Positions 8,743-24,406 of a DNA stretch of 64,000 nt are shown piece by piece. Within the stretch, counting starts at the first letter, position 1, and each line of letters starts with the position of its first letter. Source of the DNA: CALMEC01 sp963777565 (lineage in GTDB: Bacteria > Actinomycetota > Thermoleophilia > Miltoncostaeales > Miltoncostaeaceae); the NCBI GenBank assembly GCA_963777565.1, contig CAVZQZ010000001.1, positions 62,001-126,000 on the forward strand, given 5' to 3'. The notes under the pieces are model-generated. The model worked only from the letters and a program-made list of their open reading frames with translations. It was not told where the DNA came from and made no database searches. The translations under genes were made by a program, and so were the position numbers.

Positions 8743-9698
8743 CCGACGTCCCGGGCATCCGGGTGGGCCACTGGACCGACGCCGCGGCCGGCACCGGCTG
8801 CACCGTCGTCATCCCGCCGCCCGGCAGCATCGGGGCGGTCGACGTGCGCGGCGGCGGAGCGAGCGCCCGCGAGACCGAGCTCCTCGCGCCGCTCGCCGGC
8901 GACCGCGAGATCACCGCGCTGCTCTTCACCGGCGGGTCGGCCTTCGGGCTGGCCGCCGCGGACGGGGTCATGCGCTGGTGCGAGGAGCACGGCAGGGGCA
9001 TCGAGACGCCGGGCGGCCGCGTGCCGATCGTGCCCGCCGCCGTGATCTACGACCTGGGCATCACCGCCAACCATCGCCGGCCCGGCGCCGACGAGGGGTA
9101 CGCGGCCTGCGTCGCCGCCGTCGAGACCGGCCACGAGGTCGGCAGCGTCGGCGCCGGCACCGGCGCCACCGTCGGCAAGCTCAACGGACGCGCGGGGTGG
9201 TGCAAGGGCGGCCTCGGCGCCGGCAGCGCCACCCTCCTCGACGGCGCGGTGGTCGCGGTGCTCGCGGTCGTCAACGCCTTCGGCGACGTGATCGGCGAGG
9301 ACGGCCAGGTGATCGCCGGCGCGTGGGACCCCGACCGGGGCTTCCTGCACGCCTCCCGCCACGTGCTCGTCGCCCCGCCCGAGCACCCACGCCTGACACA
9401 GGGGCAGCACACCACGCTGGTGTGCGTCGCCACCGACGCACGGCTCACCAAGACCGAGGCGGGCCAGGTGGCGCGCATGGCCCAGGCCGGCATCGCGCGC
9501 GCGGTGTCGCCCGTCAACACGCCGCTCGACGGCGACGCGGCCTTCTGCGTTGCGACCGGGGCGCGGGAGTCGAGCGCGTTCGTGGCGGGGGTCGTGGCCG
9601 CAGAGCTCGCCGCGACCGCGGTCCGCGACGCCGTCGTCGCGGCACGTCCCGTTCGCGGCGTTCCCACGGGCATGGATCGGGCCGCCTCTCGGCGGTGA
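8724..9698 (+). CDS. P1 family (DmpA-type) peptidase
   Basis: A 324-residue member of the P1/DmpA family, N-terminal-nucleophile enzymes that cleave themselves into two chains and act as aminopeptidases or amidases. Visible landmarks are TDVPGIRVGHWTD at the N-terminus, LFTGGSAFGLAAADGVM, and GAGTGATVGKLNG. The region GAGSATLLDGAVVAVLAVVNAFGDV holds the likely self-cleavage site, with its Gly-Ser as the expected new N-terminus. The substrate is unknown. ATG 8724 lies inside the mutM tail in another frame. Confidence 0.85.
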   Translation: MPAGRLTDVPGIRVGHWTDAAAGTGCTVVIPPPGSIGAVDVRGGGASARETELLAPLAGDREITALLFTGGSAFGLAAADGVMRWCEEHGRGIETPGGRVPIVPAAVIYDLGITANHRRPGADEGYAACVAAVETGHEVGSVGAGTGATVGKLNGRAGWCKGGLGAGSATLLDGAVVAVLAVVNAFGDVIGEDGQVIAGAWDPDRGFLHASRHVLVAPPEHPRLTQGQHTTLVCVATDARLTKTEAGQVARMAQAGIARAVSPVNTPLDGDAAFCVATGARESSAFVAGVVAAELAATAVRDAVVAARPVRGVPTGMDRAASRR

Positions 9699-9732
9699 AC
9701 GTCCGACCGTTCCTGCTTCTGTGCAGATGAAG

Positions 9733-9762
9733 TTCGTTGCATCCGTCGGCGTCGGATAGATT
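9733..9762 (+). promoter_or_regulatory. Probable promoter of the peptide-importer operon
   Basis: TTCGTT (9733-9738) and TAGATT (9757-9762) are separated by 18 bases. The -10 ends seven bases before the ATG of a 12-codon mini-ORF at 9770, so transcription would begin at or next to that ATG. Confidence 0.5.
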
Positions 9763-9769
9763 GGGACGA

Positions 9770-9808
9770 ATGGCACTCGGTTCCCGCCAGATTGCCCTCG
9801 CGCGATGA
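9770..9808 (+). CDS. Candidate 12-residue leader ORF coupled to the permease gene
   Basis: ATG 9770 opens a short frame encoding MALGSRQIALAR and stops at TGA 9806-9808, which overlaps the permease ATG (9805) as ATGA. A -10-like box ends seven bases upstream, so it could be the leaderless first cistron, with ribosomes re-initiating on the permease. The permease itself has no ribosome site. This could also be chance. No regulatory codon bias is obvious. Confidence 0.35.
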   Translation: MALGSRQIALAR

Positions 9809-10764
9809 CGACCCTTGCCGACGCCCAGTTCGTCGCTGAGGATGCGGTCATCGTCCAAGGGCGTACGCCGTGGCAGCTGTTCTGGGCGCGCTTCAAACAG
9901 GATCGTCTCGCGCTGTTCGGGCTGGGGCTCATCGCGTTCATCGTGGTGCTCGCGCTGGCCGCACCGCTCATCGCGTCGATCACCGGGCACGGTCCGAACG
10001 AGATCGTCCGCCCGAGCCAGACCAACCAGTTCGGGCTCCCGCTGGGACCCAACTCCACGGTGTGGCTCGGTGCTGACCGCTCCGGGCGCGACATTCTCGT
10101 CCGCCTCGCGTACGGCGCGCGGGTGGCGCTCCTGGTCGGCATCGTCGCGAGTGGCATCGCCCTGACCATCGGGGTGGTGCTGGGCATTCTCGGCGGCTAT
10201 TTCGGCGGGTGGGCCGACAGCATCATCTCCAGGGGGACCGACATCGTGCTCGCGCTGCCGCTGATCATCTTTGCGATCGGCATCGTGGCGGCGTGCTCGA
10301 CGTCGGCAGAGGGGTGCCTCAACGGGCTCCTCAAGCCCGGGCTCACGCTCGTGATCGTGATCATCGCCCTGTTCTCGTGGCCGCAACCCGCGCGGCTCGT
10401 TCGCGGAGCGACGCTGTCGTTGCGCGAGAAGGAGTTCGTGGAGTCGGCACGCTCGCTCGGGGCGAGCGAGACCCGGATCATGTTCCGGGAGCTCCTGCCG
10501 AATCTCGTGGCCCCGATCATCGTGTGGGGATCCCTCCTGGTCCCCTCCGCCATCCTGTTCGAGGCGTACCTGTCGTTCCTGGGGCTCGGCGTCCCAGGAA
10601 ACGTTCCATCCTGGGGGAGGATGTTGTCCGAGGCGGTCGACATCTTCGGTGTCGCCTGGTGGTTCTGGTTGTTCCCCGGTCTCATGCTCATGCTGACGGT
10701 CCTGGCCTTCAATCTTCTGGGTGACGGCTTGCGGGACGCGCTCGACCCGAGGACCGGTCGTTGA
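9805..10764 (+). CDS. Oligopeptide/dipeptide ABC transporter permease (DppC/OppC type)
   Basis: A 319-residue inner-membrane permease with a basic N-terminus (WQLFWARFKQDRLALFG, the OppC N-terminal pattern) and about six membrane segments. The binding-protein-dependent transport loop RSLGASETRIMFRELLPN is the EAA motif that contacts the ATPases. It pairs with the DppB-type permease at 12675. Unusually, the DppC-type gene comes first and the binding protein sits between the two permeases. Peptide versus nickel or other substrates cannot be told from sequence. Confidence 0.92.
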   Translation: MTTLADAQFVAEDAVIVQGRTPWQLFWARFKQDRLALFGLGLIAFIVVLALAAPLIASITGHGPNEIVRPSQTNQFGLPLGPNSTVWLGADRSGRDILVRLAYGARVALLVGIVASGIALTIGVVLGILGGYFGGWADSIISRGTDIVLALPLIIFAIGIVAACSTSAEGCLNGLLKPGLTLVIVIIALFSWPQPARLVRGATLSLREKEFVESARSLGASETRIMFRELLPNLVAPIIVWGSLLVPSAILFEAYLSFLGLGVPGNVPSWGRMLSEAVDIFGVAWWFWLFPGLMLMLTVLAFNLLGDGLRDALDPRTGR

Positions 10765-10783
10765 ACGAACTGAGGAGTATTTC

Positions 10784-12628
10784 GTGAAAACACGTGGAAA
10801 GTGGGTCGTGGGCACCGCGCTCGCGGCGGGCATTGTGCTCGCGGTCGCCGGTTGCGGCGGCGGCGGCAGCAGCAGTAGCGATACCGGCGGGGACGCCGGA
10901 ACGGTGACGAAGGGCGGCACCCTCCGAATGGAGACGCAGGACTTCGGGTTCACCGACGCGTTCGACCCGACCGGTGAGTACCTCGGGCTCGCTCAGGGGT
11001 ATTTCAACCAGTTGCTCCAGCGAAACCTGGTGAGTTACCGGTTCCAGCCCGACACCCCCGGCAACGAGCTCGTTCCGGACCTCGCGGAGTCGATCCCGGA
11101 GCCGTCGTCCGACGGCCTCACCTACACGTTCAAGCTCAAGACCGGCATCAAGTTCGGGCCTCCGGTCAACCGCGAGATCACCTCCAAGGACATCGCCTTC
11201 GCGTTCGAGCGGATCTTCACGCCGTCGCTGGCCGCCCAGTACCCCGGGTACTACTCGACCATCGAGGGCGTCGACGCGTTCAGCAAGGGCACCGCCAAGA
11301 CGATCACCGGCATTCAGACGCCGGACGACAAGACCATCACCTTCAAGCTCACCAAGCCGCAGGGCAACTTCCTCTACACGCTCGCGATGCCCGCGGCCGC
11401 GGCCATGCCGAAGGAGGTCGCCGGCTGCTTCACGACCGCAGGCGACTACGGGCGGTACGTGATCGCCTCCGGCCCGTACATGATCGCGGGGAGCGACAAG
11501 CTCAACGCGACGAGCTGCAAGACGCTCAAGCCGATCTCCGGCTTCGACCCGACGAAGAACCTCACCTTCGTCCGCAACCCGTCGTACGACCCCGCGACCG
11601 ACAACCCGGAGTACCGCCAGGCGAACGTCGACAAGATCACGATCGACATCAACACCAACGCGAAGGACATCTTCGACAAGATCGAGCGCGGTGAGCTGGA
11701 CGGATCCCCGGACACGCCGCCCGCGGACGTGATCCAGAAGTACGCCACCGACGAGAATCTGAAGAACAACCTCAAGGTGTTCTCGGGCGACCGGACGTGG
11801 TTCATCACGATGAACTGGGTGACGCCCCCGTTCGACGACGTCCACGTCCGCAAGGCCGTGAACTTCGTCATGGACAAGACGCAGCTTCAGAAGGCATGGG
11901 GCGGTCCCGTCGCAGGCGCCATCGCGACGCACCTGGTTCCGGACACGGTCTACAACAACACGTTCCCGGCCGACTACGACCCCTACCCGTACGACGAGGC
12001 GAAGGCCGCCGAGGAGATGAAGCTGTCGAAGTACGACACGAACAAGGACGGCGTCTGCGACTCGGCATGCAAGGGCCTGTTCTTCGTGACGCGCAACCTC
12101 CCGCAGTGGGAGGCCATGACCCCGATCATCGAGGCTCAGCTCAAGAAGATCGGGATCACCGTCGAGACACGGGCACTTCCCACCAGCAACGCCTACACCA
12201 CGATCCAGACGCTCTCGCGCAAGGTGCCGATCGCGGCGAACGCCGGGTGGGGCAAGGACTTCGCCGACCCGGCGACGTTCATGGTGCTGTTTGACGGCCG
12301 GAACATCCTGGCCACCGGAAACAGCGCGTACCCGCTGGTCGGCCTCACCAAGGCCCAGGCGACGAAGTTCGGCCTGGACTACCCGGCCGGCGGCATCCCG
12401 AGCGTGGACGCCGACATCGACGCCTGCTTCCCGAAGGCCGGCCAGGACCGTACCGACTGCTTCGCGGCCCTCGACAAGAAGCTGATGGAAGGGGCGGTGC
12501 CGTGGGTTCCGTACCTCTTCGCCAACAGCGTCGAGACCGCCGGCCCTGCGCTCAACTATCGGTTCGACCAGTTCTCAGGTGAGCAGGCACTCGTGAACGA
12601 GTCGGTCGACACCTCGAAGCAGAAGTAG
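10784..12628 (+). CDS. Peptide-type ABC transporter substrate-binding lipoprotein
   Basis: A 614-residue family-5 extracellular solute-binding protein. The start is GTG 10784 with a GAGGAG-type site before it. The signal is lipoprotein-type: a hydrophobic stretch ending VAGC, so the mature protein is lipid-anchored at that Cys, followed by a Gly/Ser linker. Motifs typical of the family include TYTFKLKTGIKF and FDDVHVRKAVNFVMDK. It delivers ligand to the permeases encoded on both sides. The operon supplies both ATPases, so the importer is complete. Confidence 0.92.
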   Translation: MKTRGKWVVGTALAAGIVLAVAGCGGGGSSSSDTGGDAGTVTKGGTLRMETQDFGFTDAFDPTGEYLGLAQGYFNQLLQRNLVSYRFQPDTPGNELVPDLAESIPEPSSDGLTYTFKLKTGIKFGPPVNREITSKDIAFAFERIFTPSLAAQYPGYYSTIEGVDAFSKGTAKTITGIQTPDDKTITFKLTKPQGNFLYTLAMPAAAAMPKEVAGCFTTAGDYGRYVIASGPYMIAGSDKLNATSCKTLKPISGFDPTKNLTFVRNPSYDPATDNPEYRQANVDKITIDINTNAKDIFDKIERGELDGSPDTPPADVIQKYATDENLKNNLKVFSGDRTWFITMNWVTPPFDDVHVRKAVNFVMDKTQLQKAWGGPVAGAIATHLVPDTVYNNTFPADYDPYPYDEAKAAEEMKLSKYDTNKDGVCDSACKGLFFVTRNLPQWEAMTPIIEAQLKKIGITVETRALPTSNAYTTIQTLSRKVPIAANAGWGKDFADPATFMVLFDGRNILATGNSAYPLVGLTKAQATKFGLDYPAGGIPSVDADIDACFPKAGQDRTDCFAALDKKLMEGAVPWVPYLFANSVETAGPALNYRFDQFSGEQALVNESVDTSKQK

Positions 12629-12674
12629 GGAAAGGAAGCATCGGAAAATCGGGAGAGGGTAGGACGAAAAGGAG

Positions 12675-13636
12675 ATGGGGCGCTACATCATCAGGCGGCT
12701 CTTGTGGTCGGTGGTGGTTGTCGTGCTGGTCACGCTTCTGGCCTTCGTCATCTTCTACGTCCTACCCTCGACCGATCCGACGCTCGCCTTCGCGGGCAAG
12801 CAGCCGACCGAGGAGATCAAGGCCGAGGTCGCCAAGAACCTGAACCTCGACGCGTCGCTCCCCGTCCAGTACCTCACGTTCGTCAGGCACCTGTTCTTCG
12901 GCGACCAGTACGGGTGGCCGGGCTTCGGGAAGTCGTACAACACCCGGGCGCCGATCCGCGACGAGCTGTTCAGCCGCCTCATCGTCACGCTTCAGCTGGC
13001 GATCGGCGCCCTGTTCATCTGGTTAGCCATGGGCATCTCCATCGGGGTGCTGTCCGCCCTGAAGCGCCGGACCTTCTGGGACCGGGCGGCGATGGGGTTC
13101 GCCCTCATCGCGATCTCGACGCCCGTGTTCTTCCTGGGAATTCTCGGGCTCTTCGTCTTCTGGAAGACGCTCGGCATCAATCCCGGCACCGGCTATGTCG
13201 GCTTCCGTGAGAATCCGGTGGAGTGGTTCCAACACATGTGGCTGCCCTGGCTCGTGCTCGCGCTGCTCTCGGCGGCGATCTACGCCCGCATCGTGCGGGG
13301 CAGCATGCTCGACGTCATGGGCGAGGACTACATCAGGACGGCGAGAGCGAAGGGCGTCCCTGAGCGAGACGTCGTGATCCGGCACATGCTCCGGCCCACC
13401 CTCGCGCCCGTCATCACGCTCGCCGGCATCGACTTCGCCATCCTGATCGGCGGCGCGGTCGTGACCGAGAGCATCTTCAACCTGCCCGGCATCGGTGCGT
13501 ACGTGCTCGATGCCGTCGGAAACAACGACCTGCCGGTCGCGATGGGCGTCACGGTCATCGCGGCTGTCTTCGTCACGATCATGAACCTCATCGTCGACAT
13601 CCTCTACGGGTTCATCGACCCGCGCGTCAGGTACAC

Positions 13637-13640
<4 letters not shown>
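12675..13640 (+). CDS. Oligopeptide/dipeptide ABC transporter permease (DppB/OppB type)
   Basis: A 321-residue permease with the DppB-type N-terminus MGRYIIRRLLWSVVVVV, a large extracytoplasmic loop after the first membrane segment, and the EAA loop ARAKGVPERDVVIRHMLRPTLAP. It ends in the usual family tail YGFIDPRVRYT. A strong AAAAGGAG ribosome site precedes the ATG. The stop overlaps the start of the first ATPase gene. Confidence 0.93.
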
Positions 13641-15727
<2,087 letters not shown>

Positions 15728-15739
15728 CGCGGACGACTC

Positions 15740-15997
15740 CTACGCGGCGAGCAGGGGATCCAGCTCGCCGGCGCGCTCGAGCGCGTAGAGCTCCTCCCAG
15801 CCGCCGATGGGGTTCCCGTCGATGATGATCTGCGGGACCGTCATGCGGCCGGTGATCTCGGCGATGCGCATCCGTGCCTCGAAGTCGCTCAGGGCGATGT
15901 GGATCTCCTCATAGTCCACCGCCTTTTGATCCAGCAGGCGCTTCGCCCGGACGCAGTAGGAGCATGGGTCGCTCGTGTACATGAGGATCTCCGCCAT
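15740..15997 (-). CDS. grxC: Glutaredoxin 3-type
   Basis: An 85-residue thiol-disulfide oxidoreductase. The dithiol active site is CSYC near residue 12, and the cis-Pro glutathione-site motif TVPQIIIDGNPIGG is present, as in GrxC. It reduces disulfides or glutathionylated proteins in the cytosol. Start ATG 15997 follows a TACGAT box eight bases upstream (minus strand), suggesting a near-leaderless message. Confidence 0.93.
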   Translation of the reverse strand: MAEILMYTSDPCSYCVRAKRLLDQKAVDYEEIHIALSDFEARMRIAEITGRMTVPQIIIDGNPIGGWEELYALERAGELDPLLAA

Positions 15998-16326
15998 TCC
16001 CTGAAATCGTAGCGGGTTTCGGCGGTTCTCCGCCGGCCGGCCTCGCGACGGCAGCGTGGCGCTGGAGTGATCCCTCCCACGCATTTTCGATGCTACCCCA
16101 CCGATTCGCTCCGCGAGACAAGTGTCCCGCTCGCACGGCCGTCTCCACGATGATGCGTGCCCGCCCGGACATCGGTGCGTACCTCGCGGTCCGGAGCGGC
16201 TACGCGTTCCGGTCGCGGGCGTGGTCTCAACCCCTCGATCGTGGGATCCCGAGGTCGCCGCCCTCGTTGCTGACGATTCCGGTCGCCCGGTGCGCTCCCC
16301 CCGGGCCAGCTGATACCACTCCGGGG
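15998..16326. other. Gene-free stretch between divergent grxC and recO
   Basis: About 330 bases with no supportable gene. Long frames cross it on both strands, but none shows recognisable sequence and they continue as shadows of recO. It should hold both promoters; the TACGAT box of grxC is at its left end. No tRNA or strong hairpin was seen. Confidence 0.6.
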
Positions 16327-17055
16327 GTGTACGAGACCGAGGCGATCGTGCTGCGCGCCATCCGCTACGGAGAGGCCGACACGGTCCTGACGCTCTACAC
16401 GCGCGAGCGCGGCCGGGTGTCGGCGATGGCAAAGGGCACCCGCAAGGCGGGGTCCAAGCTCGGCGGGCGCCTGCAGCCGGGAGTCCGCGTGCACCTCGGC
16501 CTCCACGAGGGCCGGGGCGACATGGCGACCGTCCGGCAGGCGCAGGTGGTGGAGCCCCACGCCGGGTTGTGGGTGGAGGGGTACCGGCTGCGGGCCGCCG
16601 GCTCGCTGCTCGAGGCGACCATGCGGGTGCTGGGCGAGGAGGAGGCGAACGAGGGCGCGTACAACCTCCTGGCCCGAGGGCTGGACCTCCTGGCCGTCGC
16701 GCCTCCCCGCGAGACGCCGCCACGCCATGACCCGATCGTGCTCGGCGTCCACGCCAAGCTCCTCGTCGTGTCCGGGCTCATGCCACGACTCGCGAGCTGC
16801 ACCGGGTGCGGCTCCGAGGGGCCCCTGACGGCGTTCTCGGCGCGCACCGGGGGGTCGCTCTGCGCCGACTGCGCCACCCTCGGCGAGCCCGTCGCCGCGG
16901 CCGTGCTGGAGGCGCTCACAGGCCTCATCGGCCGGCCGCTCAACGAGGCCGACCAGACGGTCCCGGCGGGCGCCGCGGCCGGGGTCGAGCGCATCGTCAG
17001 CCTCGTGTTGCAGGAGCACCTGGGCGTCGTCCTGCGCTCCGCCGCGCCGCTCTAG
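16327..17055 (+). CDS. recO: DNA repair protein RecO
   Basis: Mediator that loads RecA on single-stranded DNA with RecR and anneals SSB-coated strands. The 242-residue protein has the N-terminal OB fold (YETEAIVLRAIRYGEADTVLTLYT), a helical middle, and a zinc site made by CTGC and CADC pairs about 25 residues apart. The GTG at 16327 is chosen because the OB-fold sequence begins right there; the frame upstream lacks similarity. It heads a rightward run to glyQ. Confidence 0.92.
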   Translation: MYETEAIVLRAIRYGEADTVLTLYTRERGRVSAMAKGTRKAGSKLGGRLQPGVRVHLGLHEGRGDMATVRQAQVVEPHAGLWVEGYRLRAAGSLLEATMRVLGEEEANEGAYNLLARGLDLLAVAPPRETPPRHDPIVLGVHAKLLVVSGLMPRLASCTGCGSEGPLTAFSARTGGSLCADCATLGEPVAAAVLEALTGLIGRPLNEADQTVPAGAAAGVERIVSLVLQEHLGVVLRSAAPL

Positions 17056-17127
17056 CCCCTGGAGCGGCCCCCGGTGACGGCGGTTGCGGCCGGGTAGACT
17101 TGCGGTCCCTCGATTCCGGGAGGTCGC

Positions 17128-18003
<876 letters not shown>

Positions 18004-18011
<8 letters not shown>

Positions 18012-20115
18012 CCTCCTCCTCGAGGTCGGGTGCGAGGAGCTTCCCTCCAGCGCCTGCCGCGAGATCGTCGAGCAGGCGCCGGGACTCGTCGAGGCGGCGC
18101 TGCAGGCGCACGGCCTCGAGCGTGACGAGGTACGGGTGTCGGTCGCGCCGCGCCGCTTCGCGGTCAGCGTGACGGGACTGCCCGAGCGCCAGAGCGGCGC
18201 CAGCGGCGCGCTCCGTCGCGCGGGCCGCCCGCGGAAGCGGCGTTCGACGCGGACGGCGATCCCACGAAGGCCGCCGAGGGCTTCGCCCGCGGGCAGGGCG
18301 TCTCGGTCGGGGACCTGGTGGTGCGGCGAGGTCGCGACGGCCGCCGGGTTCGTCTTCGCCGAGATCGCGGGCGACGCCCAGCCCGTCGAGGCGCTGGTGC
18401 CCGACATCGCGACGCGGCTCGTCGGCGGGCATCCGCTTCTCGAAGACCATGCGCTGGGGCGACGGCACCGGCCTGCGCTTCTCGCGGCCCGGTGCGCTGG
18501 ATCGTCGCGAAGCTCGACGAGCGCACCGTGCCGTTCGACCTGCACGGCCTCACCGCCGGCGACGTGAGCCAGGGGCACCGCTTCCTCGGCGGCCCGGTCA
18601 CCGATCTCCTCGGCCGCGAGCTACCGCGACGACGTCCGCGTCGGTCGGGGTCGTCGCCGACCACGAGGAGCGCCGCGCCGCGATCGTCGCTGGCGCTCGA
18701 TCGCGAGGCCGCCGCCCGGCGACTGCTCCTGGCGCGACCCGCGGCGGCAAGCTCGAGGAGGTGCTGTTCCTCGTCGAGTGGCCCAGCGTCATCACCGGGG
18801 CGCTTCGACGAGCGCCACCTGCGGCTGCCGCCGCGGGTGCTCGTGACGGCGATGCAGGGCCACCAGCGCTACTTCCCGCTCGAGGACGCCCGACGGCGAG
18901 CCTGCACCCGGCGTTCCTCGCGGTCTCGAACGGCGACCCCGCCCACGCGGCCATCGATCACCCGCGGCAACGAGGGCGTGCTCAGACGCCCGTCTGCAGG
19001 ACGCCAACGTTCAGCTTCGAGAAGGACCTGGCCAGGCCGGCCTCGACGCCCTCGACGCGACGCTCGACACGATCGTGTTCCACCAGCGGCTGGGGACCAT
19101 CGCCGACAAGCGCGACCGCCTGGTGGCGGGCGTCGGCGTCATCGGCGCGGCGCTGGGCGACGTCGACGCCGCGGACGCCGAGGCGGCCGCTCGGCTTGCC
19201 AAGGTCGACCAGGGCGCCGTGCTCGTGGCCGAGTTCTCGGAGCTCGAGGGGTACGTCGGCGCCCGATTACGCGCGCCTGGCGCGGGCGCCCCGAGGCGGT
19301 GTGCCTCGCGGTCGAGGAGCACTATCTGCCCGAAGGTCCCGACTCGCCGACGCCCTCCACGGAGGCCGGGGCCCTGCTCGCGCTGGCCGAGAAGGTCGAC
19401 AACCTCGTCGGCGCCTTCGCGGTCGACGAGGCGCCCGACCGGCTCCAAGGACCCGTACGGCCTGCGCCGGGCCGCCGCCGGTCTCGTGCGCATCGCGCTC
19501 GAGCGCGGTTGGGACCTCGTCCTCGTGGACCTCGCGACCCAGTCCTACCGGACGTTCGCGGGTCGCGGCGCCGACCTCGTGCTGGACGAACCCGCGACCA
19601 TCGAGCACCTCGACGCATTCGTGGCGGACCGCCTGAGTTTCCACCTCGCGAGAGAGGGCGTGGGCGCGGAGGCAACGACCGCCGCGCGCGGCGTCGGCAT
19701 CGGCGGGCTGGCCGCCACGGCCGAGTGGGCGCGGTCCGTGCAACGGGCACGCGACCACGACGCGTTCTGGGCGGCGTGGGACGGCCTGCAACCGCTGCGT
19801 CCGGATCGCGCGCAAGGGGCCCGAAACGAACGGCGCGTGGAGCCCGGCGGGCGACGCCGGGGAGCAGGCGCTCGCCGACGCGCTCGCCGCATCGCGTCCC
19901 CGCATCGACGCCGCCCGCGAGGCCCGCGACTTCGACGCCGCGCTCGACGCCGGCGCCGCCATCGCGCCCGCTGTCGACACGCTTCTTCTCGGACGTGCTC
20001 GTGAACGCGGACGACCCGGTCGACCGGGCCCGCCGCTACGCGCTCGTCCGCGAGGCCGCCGATGTCCTCGGCCGGATCGCCGATTTCACCGGATCACCGA
20101 CGAGGGAGGGACACG

Positions 20116-20119
<4 letters not shown>
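18004..20119 (+). CDS. glyS: Glycyl-tRNA synthetase beta chain, multiply frameshifted
   Basis: Beta subunit of glycyl-tRNA synthetase, which binds tRNA. TTG 18004 opens LPDLLLEVGCEELPSSACR, the normal GlyS N-terminus, inside the glyQ stop (TTGCCTGA). Blocks that identify it across frames include VTAMQGHQRYFPLED, FSFEKDL, VFHQRLGTIADKRDR, KDPYGLRRAAAGLVRIALE and FFSDVLVNADDPVDRARRYALV. At least a dozen single-base shifts are needed, for example near 18218, 18347, 18429 and 18491, most of them +1. It ends at TGA 20117-20119, overlapping the ppdK ATG. Confidence 0.88.
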
Positions 20120-22821
<2,702 letters not shown>

Positions 22822-22829
<8 letters not shown>

Positions 22830-24348
22830 TTTCGCGGCGGATCTCGCCGAGGGCTATGCCTTCGACGGGCCGGCCATCCACCTGGGCCGCCCGTTCGTCG
22901 ACCCGGAGAAGCCCGTCAACGGCGTCGACGTACGAATCCCGCTCGGGCTCGTCAACCGCCACGGGCTGATCGCCGGGGCGACCGGCACCGGCAAGACCAA
23001 GACCCTCCAGCTCATCGCGGAGCAGATCTCCGCGGCGGGCAGCCCGGTGTTCGCGGCGGACATGAAGGGCGATCTCGCCGGCATCGGGGCACCGGGCGAG
23101 CCGAACGACAAGGTCACCGAGCGGGCGACGGGGCTCGACTACCAGTGGACCCCGGCGGCCGCGCCGGTGGACATCGTGTCGCTCACCGGCCAGGACGGCA
23201 CGCCGCTGCGCGCGTCGCTCGCGCAGTTCGGGCCGACGCTCCTCGCGAAGGTGCTGTCGCTCAACGAGACCCAGGAGTCCAGCCTCGGCCTGGTCTTCCG
23301 CTTCTGCGAGGAGAAGGCCCTCCCGCTGATCGAGCTGGAGGATCTGCGGGCGGCCCTGGCGTACCTCGTGGGGCCCGGCAAGCCCGAGCTCAAGCAGCTC
23401 GGCGGCCTGTCGTCGGCCACCGTCGGGGTGCTGCAGCGCAAGGTCTCGGAGCTCGAGTCGGACGGCGGCGACGTGTTCTTCGGCGAACCCGGCTTCGACG
23501 TGCGCGACCTACTGCGAACGACGCCGGACGGCAAGGGCATCGTGACCGTCATGTCCCTGCCGACCGTCGCGACCAAGCCGGCGCTCTTCTCAACCTTCCT
23601 CATGTGGGTGCTGGCCGAGCTGTTCGAGGAGCTCCCCGAGGTCGGCGACCCCGACAAGCCCACGCTGGCGTTCTTCTTCGACGAGGCTCACCTGCTGTTC
23701 GCCGACGCGAGCAAGGGGTTCCTCGAGTCGGTCACGCAGACCGTGCGGCTGATCCGGTCGAAGGGCGTCGGGGTGTTCTTCATCACCCAGCTGCCGACCG
23801 ACATCCCCGACGCCGTGCTCTCCCAACTGGGCCACCGCGTGCAGCACGCGGTCCGCGCCTTCACGCCGAAGGACGCGAAGGCGCTCAAGGCGGCCGTCGA
23901 GACCTTCCCGATGACCGATCACTACAAGCTCGACGAGACGCTCCAGTCGTTGGGCGTCGGCGAGGCCGTCGTGACCGTCCTCAACCCGCGTGGGGTACCG
24001 ACCCCGGTCGCCGCCGCCCGCCTCTACCCGCCGGCGTCGCGCATGGCCCCGCTCACTGACGCGGAGCGGGCAGCCGTGATCCAGGCGTCCGCGCTGGGCC
24101 CGAAGTACGGGCAGCGCGTCGACCGCGAGAGCGCCGAGGAGATGCTCGCCGCCCGTCTCGAGGGCGACCCCGACGCGGTGGATGCGGCTCGCGAGCGTGC
24201 CCGCCCGGCGCCGGAGGAGCGGCCCCCTGCGCGAAGCGACGACGCCCTGGCCGACCAGGTCGGCGAGGTGCTCAACTCGTCGATGGCGCGGCAGATCGGC
24301 CGGGAGGTCGTGAAGGGGATCTTCGGCATGCTCAAGCGGCGCCGGTAG
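22822..24348 (+). CDS. DUF853 (YjgR-type) HerA-like ATPase
   Basis: A 508-residue P-loop ATPase of the HerA/FtsK-like DUF853 family. Walker A is GATGTGKT at residues 52-59, Walker B is LAFFFDEAHLL near 285, and the arginine-rich C-terminal region ends in GIFGMLKRRR. The molecular role of YjgR-type proteins is not settled; a DNA-translocase-like function is inferred only from the fold. ATG 22822 lies eight bases inside ppdK, and this frame is undamaged, which marks the right edge of the frameshift-rich tract. Confidence 0.88.
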
Positions 24349-24406
24349 CCGGGAGGGCCTCGGAGCCACCGGGGTATCCTGGCGCGACCAGACCTCGGGA
24401 GGAGTC

